The position numbers and the translations under genes are program-made. Positions 59,140-64,000 of a stretch of DNA of 64,000 nucleotides are shown piece by piece (position 1 is the first letter of the stretch; each line of letters begins with the position of its first letter). The DNA is from an uncultured Candidatus Melainabacteria bacterium (lineage in GTDB: Bacteria > Cyanobacteriota > Vampirovibrionia > Gastranaerophilales > Gastranaerophilaceae). The notes beneath the pieces are model-generated. The model made no database searches, had not been told where the DNA came from, and was given only the letters and a program-made list of their open reading frames with translations. The stretch is taken from the NCBI GenBank assembly GCA_934754515.1, contig CAKVIG010000011.1, forward strand, positions 9,825 to 73,824, in the 5' to 3' direction.

Positions 59140-60986
59140 TGGAAAAATCAGTTTTAATAAAAAGATTAAAAAACAAATTAAAATCAAAAGAAGAAAAGCT
59201 AAAAAATTATTATAAAAAGAGTTATCATACTTATCAATTTTTAAAAAATATTGCTGATACAAGATTTCTTAAGCCTTGCAAAGGTGAGTTAAGAGAGTAT
59301 CAGTTAAAAATACTTGATTTTGCAAAAAATTGGTTTGAAGATTTTGAAAAAATTGATGTAAAATATTTTTTAATCAGTGGAAATCTTCTTGGTGCATATA
59401 GAAATAAAGGTTTCATTCCTTGGGACGATGATATAGATATAGGAATGATTCGAGATGATTTCGATAAACTCATTGAATATTTGAGAAAAAATTGTTTAGA
59501 AGTTGATGTTAGTGAAATTTCTTATTCAAAAAGAAACAGAAGTTTTGTAATTAATGAGTTTATCAAAAAAAATCCAAACGTAATGTCTTTTGCGATTTTT
59601 CCAACACACTTGCAGATACTACAAGGTGATAGTATGAAAAATCTTATGACATTGGATATTCACCCTTATGATTATTATTCTGATGATTATACAGAAGAAG
59701 AAATAAAAAAAGATATAAATTTAATTAAACGTCAGAAAACAAAAATAGACAATTTTGCAGAACTTAATAAATACTTAAAAGAATTGAGATTGAGCAATAA
59801 TAAGATTGGTGTAAAATCTAATAAAATTTATTATGGCTATGATAACTATGATATTACGTTTATACCATTTACCGATTGGTATAAGGTTGATGATATTTTA
59901 CCTATAAAAAAAGTAGATTATGAAAATATACAATGTTGTGTTCCAAATAAACCAGAAAAATCGTTGCTAATAAATTATGGTAATGATTATATGTCTATGC
60001 CAAAAGAAATTATATTTAATTCTCATATTGGTTATAGAGAAACTTGCGAAGTTGTTAAACATAGTCTTGATAAACAAGTAATGTTAAAGAAAATAGAGAG
60101 AAAATTTAGGTTTTCAAAAGAAAAAAAATATAAAGAATTGTACAAGAAAACTAAACCGTTAGCAGATTTAATGCTCGATATTGTTGACATAAAAACGATA
60201 AAACCTTGTCAAGAAAAACGTCTTAGACAATATCAGCTGGATTGCGTTGAGTTTGCAAAAAAAATGACGGATTTTTTTGATGCTCATAATTTAGAATATT
60301 TTATAACATCAGGAACATTAATAGGTGTAGTTAGACATGGTGGTTTCGTTCCTTGGGATGATGATTTTGATGTTGGAATGATGCGTAAAGATTATGAACG
60401 ATTAAAACTCATCTTGAAAGAGAATTTTAAATCAATAGATATTTCAAAAATTTCAGTTTCAAAAGGTAATTCAATTCAGGTTATTGATTCAGCTTTGAAA
60501 AATAGTAATGGCGAAATATTGTATTATAACGGTCCAAAATATACACAAATTTATCAAGGCGAAAGTTTCAAAAATTGTAGGTTGATAGAAGTATTTCCGC
60601 ATGAATATTACAAAGATGGATATACTTTAACTGAATACAAAAAATATATGTCAACAATTAAAAATCAACTGGGATTAATTGATTCTTGGCAAGACATGAC
60701 AGATTTTTTGAATTTAGAAATCGCAAACAATAAAAACGTAGCAGATAAAAGTAGTTTTATTTATTATGGCGTGGATAGTTTGGGTAGCTATATTGTTAAT
60801 CCAACAGGTCCAATGAGTCAGGATATGATATTTCCTCGTAAAAAGGTGAAATTTGAAGGTTATGAATTCTGGGCTCCAAACGACCCTGACGGATATATTA
60901 GAGTTCAATATCCGGATTATTGGAACTTCCCTTCTAATTTTTCAATAGCACCATTATTAGAAATAAAAACGAAACAAAAATCTTAA
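59139..60986 (+). CDS. Tandem LicD-family phosphotransferase
   Basis: 615 residues holding two complete LicD domains. Domain 1 (~60-320): YFLISGNLLGAYRNKGFIPW then DDDIDIGM with Asp96 and following acids. Domain 2 (~370-615): YFITSGTLIGVVRHGGFVPW then DDDFDVGM with Asp407. Each is preceded by the same spacer (IKPCQEKRLRQYQLD-like). LicD proteins move phosphocholine or a similar CDP-linked group onto surface sugars. The protein has no membrane segment, so it acts in the cytoplasm on precursors. Duplication within one chain suggests two acceptor sites or two groups. Confidence 0.9.
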   Translation: MEKSVLIKRLKNKLKSKEEKLKNYYKKSYHTYQFLKNIADTRFLKPCKGELREYQLKILDFAKNWFEDFEKIDVKYFLISGNLLGAYRNKGFIPWDDDIDIGMIRDDFDKLIEYLRKNCLEVDVSEISYSKRNRSFVINEFIKKNPNVMSFAIFPTHLQILQGDSMKNLMTLDIHPYDYYSDDYTEEEIKKDINLIKRQKTKIDNFAELNKYLKELRLSNNKIGVKSNKIYYGYDNYDITFIPFTDWYKVDDILPIKKVDYENIQCCVPNKPEKSLLINYGNDYMSMPKEIIFNSHIGYRETCEVVKHSLDKQVMLKKIERKFRFSKEKKYKELYKKTKPLADLMLDIVDIKTIKPCQEKRLRQYQLDCVEFAKKMTDFFDAHNLEYFITSGTLIGVVRHGGFVPWDDDFDVGMMRKDYERLKLILKENFKSIDISKISVSKGNSIQVIDSALKNSNGEILYYNGPKYTQIYQGESFKNCRLIEVFPHEYYKDGYTLTEYKKYMSTIKNQLGLIDSWQDMTDFLNLEIANNKNVADKSSFIYYGVDSLGSYIVNPTGPMSQDMIFPRKKVKFEGYEFWAPNDPDGYIRVQYPDYWNFPSNFSIAPLLEIKTKQKS

Positions 60987-61745
60987 GAGTTTGCGTCTTA
61001 ATCTTTTAATAATCATGTGTTTGATATTTTTTTCATCACTGGTATTTTTGTTGTGCTTGTTGACAACCTGACCGTACGGGTCAAATTCCCATCGAATATT
61101 GCGTTTGATAACTTTTGCCGGATTACCTGCAATAATACAACCTTCTTCTTCAAATTTTTTGTTAACGAGAGAACACGCCCCAACAACGCAGTTTGAAGGG
61201 ATTTGTGCACCTTTAATCAAGGTTACTCTTTGTGCTATCCAAACATCATCACCTATAATAATATCTTCAGGTTCGTTATATGGTAATTTTTCACCAATAT
61301 TATAAATTGAATGTCCGTCAGAGGTTCTTATAGTAAGTTCTCTGCCGAATTGTGCTCTTTTACCTATTACGAGTTTGTGAGGTTTAAATCGTTCGTTATT
61401 ATTAATGATTACGTTAAAGTTTGGCTGATTTAACCAAATACCTTCATCTATAAAACATCGTCCCCAACTGCTAACATAAATACTGGCTTGATTTACTTTT
61501 ATTGGAGTCTTTTTGATTATGCAAACAGCATTTTCTCCTGCTAATTCAATATTTGTATCTTTAAATGATATTGGCAATTCTATTTCTAAATAATTATTAA
61601 TTCCATGCATTGAAACATTTAGACCATCTAGTTTTCTTTTTAGTCTTTTCTTTTTGCCGTTATAAGTAACAAATATTTGATTATTTTTACCCTGTGTTTT
61701 GTATGGGAATAAATTATTGATAATATTGAATATTTTTTTTAGCAT
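60957..61745 (-). CDS. Hexapeptide-repeat acyltransferase
   Basis: 262 residues. N-terminal strand region, then a left-handed beta-helix with isoleucine-patch hexapeptides (~125-225: DIIIGDDVWIAQRVTLIKGA, IPSNCVVGACSLVNKKF, GCIIAGNPAKVIK). It belongs to the maa/WbbJ type that adds acetyl or another acyl group to sugars. The 3' end overlaps the convergent LicD gene by 30 bp. Last in a minus-strand run with cytidylyltransferase, methyltransferase and aminotransferase. Confidence 0.88.
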   Translation of the reverse strand: MLKKIFNIINNLFPYKTQGKNNQIFVTYNGKKKRLKRKLDGLNVSMHGINNYLEIELPISFKDTNIELAGENAVCIIKKTPIKVNQASIYVSSWGRCFIDEGIWLNQPNFNVIINNNERFKPHKLVIGKRAQFGRELTIRTSDGHSIYNIGEKLPYNEPEDIIIGDDVWIAQRVTLIKGAQIPSNCVVGACSLVNKKFEEEGCIIAGNPAKVIKRNIRWEFDPYGQVVNKHNKNTSDEKNIKHMIIKRLRRKLLRFLFRFYF

Positions 61746-61748
61746 GAT

Positions 61749-62210
61749 TTATTCCTCTATACATATATCTTGCGGAAAATGGTTATCGGCTTTGTGTTTT
61801 AGTTTTTCATAATTAGAATATATTTTTTCTCTCAATGAAGATGATGAAACACCTTTGCCATAAGGGAAATAAACAACGGTCACTCCCATTTCTTTTAGAT
61901 AATCATATTTGCCTGTCCAATCATCACCGACAACAAATACATCAAAATTTAGTTTTTTAACCTTATCTCTATGATCAAGGCTATGTTGTGGAATTACAAC
62001 ATCAGGATATTTTATCGCTTTCATCAACGCAATACGTTCTTCAAACGGAATAATAGGTTCTGATTTATAACTTGCAACAAGTTCATCAGTATTTACTCCG
62101 ACAATTAGAATATCACCTAATGCACGTGCATATTCAATCATCTTAAGGTGATTGATATGCAACATATCAAATGTGCCTGATGTATAAACAACTGTTTTAT
62201 TTCCTATCAT
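61749..62210 (-). CDS. TagD-like CDP-alcohol cytidylyltransferase
   Basis: 153 residues. Nucleotidyltransferase core: TSGTFDMLHINHLKMIEYA, where the usual HxGH is HINH (Asn for Gly), VVGDDWTGKYDYLK and KGVSSSSLREKI (the ISSTxxK equivalent). It would make a CDP-linked alcohol (glycerol, ethanolamine or choline type) from CTP and the phosphorylated alcohol. The neighbouring LicD uses such donors. Three bp after it the acyltransferase starts. Confidence 0.87.
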   Translation of the reverse strand: MIGNKTVVYTSGTFDMLHINHLKMIEYARALGDILIVGVNTDELVASYKSEPIIPFEERIALMKAIKYPDVVIPQHSLDHRDKVKKLNFDVFVVGDDWTGKYDYLKEMGVTVVYFPYGKGVSSSSLREKIYSNYEKLKHKADNHFPQDICIEE

Positions 62211-62214
62211 AATT

Positions 62215-62934
62215 TTATCCTTTTAATATCCAATATTGTGCGTTAGTTTCTTCTCTTGCGCCCGATTTGTTATCAAGCAATAAATCTGTTTTTATAATAT
62301 CAAAATTATTTGTTTTGAAATATTCCTCATATTCTTGTTTTGTACGATAAATAGCATTGTAGTTTGTTTTTAGGTCTTTTGATTCAAATTGATTTAATGT
62401 CAAACGATTTTCCATAAGGCTTATAGACTCTTGAATATATATATATATATGATTTGAGGCTATTCGTTTAAAAAAATCAAAAATTTTTGAAATATTTGCA
62501 TCATTAATATACATCAATACACCTGTACAAATTATAAAGTTAAAATTAGATGATACAATTTTATCATCTAATTCTAAAATAGAACTGTTATAAAATTTAA
62601 TGTTTTCATTATTACCAAATTTTTTAGATGCGTAGTCTATAAAACCTTCAGAAAAATCCACACCTGCATAATAATCAAATTGATTGATTAAATTTTCTGC
62701 CCAACGTCCAATGCCACAACCAATATCCAAAATTCTAGGTTTTTTGATTTGTTTAACAACAGATTCAACTATCAATTTTTCGTGTTCATTTCTAGTATTT
62801 TGTTCTATTCCTGTTTTATCTGAACCTAGCAAAACAGTTTGCAAATTATTTATGTTGTTTGCACGATTTTCCCAAAATTCTTTTGTTGAATTATTGTCGA
62901 TTTCTATTTTATCTGCGTAAACTCTCGTTTGCAT
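62215..62934 (-). CDS. Class I SAM-dependent methyltransferase
   Basis: 239 residues. Rossmann motif RILDIGCGIGRWAENL (~72-87) with the following Asp in YYAGVDFSEGF, and FIICTGVLMYIN as motif IV. Of the small-molecule kind; the substrate is not readable. Start ATG 62934, with GGAAG upstream, lies 26 bp inside the aminotransferase 3' end. A run of AT repeats (62438-62450) lies in the gene. Confidence 0.88.
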   Translation of the reverse strand: MQTRVYADKIEIDNNSTKEFWENRANNINNLQTVLLGSDKTGIEQNTRNEHEKLIVESVVKQIKKPRILDIGCGIGRWAENLINQFDYYAGVDFSEGFIDYASKKFGNNENIKFYNSSILELDDKIVSSNFNFIICTGVLMYINDANISKIFDFFKRIASNHIYIYIQESISLMENRLTLNQFESKDLKTNYNAIYRTKQEYEEYFKTNNFDIIKTDLLLDNKSGAREETNAQYWILKG

Positions 62935-63997
62935 ATAGTTCTTCCTTTACTTTTTTCAACGCATTTAAGCATTGATTAATTTCATCTTCGCCAACATTTC
63001 CATAGTTGCCGATTCTGAATAATTTAGTTTTTAAATCTCCACCTGATGGTGCGATTTCAATATTATATTTTTCTCGCATTATTTTTACAACAAGGCTTGC
63101 GTCTATATCATTTGTCATTACGGCACTTACGCAATTCGCAGGTGTTTTTGCTAAAAGCTTAAATCCGAGTAATTCTAATCCTTTGCGTAAAATCTCCGTA
63201 TTTTGTTTATATCGTGTTCTAAAGTTTTTTAATCCTTCTTTTTGTATTTTTTCTAATCGTTTATCCAGTTGATTAACAAGGCTAACTGCAGGTGTAAAAG
63301 GGGTTTGACCTCTTTTTGCATTATTAACATAATCAAAAATATCAAAATAAAAGTTTCTTAAATCAGATTTTTGTGCAAATTCTAAAGCTTTTTCGTTCGC
63401 AGAAAGAAATCCTAATCCCGGTGGAAGTGCAAAAGCTTTTTGTGAAGCTGAAACTGCAACATCAACTCCCCATTCGTCTTGTAAAAACTCATCAGCCAAT
63501 AATCCACTCACACAATCAACAATAAAAAGAGTTTCAGGAAATTGTTTAATAATTTCACCAATAGATTTTATATCAGTCAAAGCCCCTGATGAAGTTTCAT
63601 TAAGAGTCGCAAATACCGCTTTTGAATTCGGATTTTGTTTCAAAATTTCTTCAACGCTTTTAGGGTTTGGACTTTCTCCAAAAGGCACAGAAATTTCAAC
63701 CGTATTAATTTTGTGTTTTTTGCATATATCACCCCAGCGTTTACCAAAAGAACCACCGTTAATATATATAGCGGTATCATTTCTGCTCAAAAAATTTGTA
63801 ACGGCGGCTTCCATTGCGCCTGTGCCAGATGACGCCATAACCACAACCGTATTTTGAGTTTGAAAACAATACTTTAGACCTTCAAAAATCTTAAGCCATT
63901 TTGAAGTATAATCATCTGTCCTCATATATTCTTGAGGTTGTGATGCGATTTCTAAAATATCCCTCTCAACTTCTGTTGGTCCTAAGACCATTAACAA
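62909..63997 (-). CDS. Class V PLP aminotransferase, N-terminus at window edge
   Basis: At least 360 residues. MVLGPTEVERDIL could be the start (ATG 63991), but no stop lies before the edge, so the real start may be outside. PLP fold: SSGTGAMEAAVTN, LNETSSGALTDI, DCVSGLLADEF and the Lys in SASQKAFALPPGLGF (PLP-binding). It is in the alanine-glyoxylate/2-aminoethylphosphonate (PhnW-like) group. With cytidylyltransferase and LicD next door, it may help make an amino-alcohol group, but no PepM or Ppd is visible. Confidence 0.85.
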   Translation of the reverse strand: MLMVLGPTEVERDILEIASQPQEYMRTDDYTSKWLKIFEGLKYCFQTQNTVVVMASSGTGAMEAAVTNFLSRNDTAIYINGGSFGKRWGDICKKHKINTVEISVPFGESPNPKSVEEILKQNPNSKAVFATLNETSSGALTDIKSIGEIIKQFPETLFIVDCVSGLLADEFLQDEWGVDVAVSASQKAFALPPGLGFLSANEKALEFAQKSDLRNFYFDIFDYVNNAKRGQTPFTPAVSLVNQLDKRLEKIQKEGLKNFRTRYKQNTEILRKGLELLGFKLLAKTPANCVSAVMTNDIDASLVVKIMREKYNIEIAPSGGDLKTKLFRIGNYGNVGEDEINQCLNALKKVKEELYANESLRR

Positions 63998-64000
63998 TTT

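Overview
The window is low-GC chromosomal DNA from a bacterium with an outer membrane: it has a TolC/RND efflux set, an MlaE-type permease, a lipoprotein and a TonB-like C-terminus. Several clues point to the non-photosynthetic cyanobacterial lineage (Melainabacteria/Vampirovibrionia, most likely a gut Gastranaerophilales). These are a Ycf45-like P-loop/R3H ATPase, a short SSB of the cyanobacterial kind that lacks an acidic tip, a Ycf63/MlaE-type permease, and many lineage-restricted proteins that begin M-x-I-x and carry a short F-[KQ]-x motif near the N-terminus. No photosynthesis gene is seen. This placement is inference from family resemblance; no database was searched.

Layout. 1-5015 (minus): three tightly spaced genes for an acidic one-TM protein, an acidic repeat protein and a zinc-ribbon P-loop ATPase. 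5.2-9.1 kb: a lytic transglycosylase with a sigma-28-type promoter, facing a gpsA-PSP1-hypothetical-SIMPL operon. 9.3-19.5 kb: a lysozyme/LysM/amidase fusion, an IS3-family remnant, a RelA/SpoT-like protein, two PlsC acyltransferases, pgk and lineage-specific proteins. 19.7-23.8 kb: birA plus a biotin-dependent sodium-pump decarboxylase (gamma, alpha, beta). 24-31.8 kb: mlaE, eno, ilvC, a Cys-rich exported protein, an rne-(membrane protein)-rsmI operon with a long rne leader, and a lipoprotein. 32-39 kb: a two-domain radical SAM protein with a palindromic repeat inserted in frame, a HEAGH protein, and the Ycf45-like ATPase. 39.3-46.9 kb: a complete RND pump (adaptor, permease, TolC), then a CooC/MinD-like ATPase with folD. 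47-50.5 kb (minus): rpmG-tRNA-Trp-secE-nusG-rplK-rplA and rpmB; rplJ, rplL and rpoB do not follow rplA. 50.9-58.6 kb: glmU; an ssb-(four-carbon acid sugar kinase)-pdxA2 operon; a Memo-AMMECR1 fusion; a YhcH-type protein; small lineage-specific proteins. 58.7-64 kb: a surface-glycan cassette with a tandem LicD protein, a hexapeptide acyltransferase, a cytidylyltransferase, a methyltransferase and a class V aminotransferase.

Regulation and repeats. Two genes carry TAAAGTTT-N11-CCGA promoters typical of flagellar sigma factors. Three others share a different block (GCAATTTT/TTGACA, then AAATACTTTATATA). Several housekeeping genes have an extended -10 (TGnTAWAAT) with a weak -35. At least three families of short palindromic repeats fill the spacers; one sits between ribosomal protein genes and one inside a coding sequence.

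The strongest candidates for something undescribed are the three-gene acidic-protein/ATPase cluster at the left end, the F-[KQ]-x protein family with its shared promoter motifs, the RelA/SpoT-like protein, and the tandem-LicD cassette.
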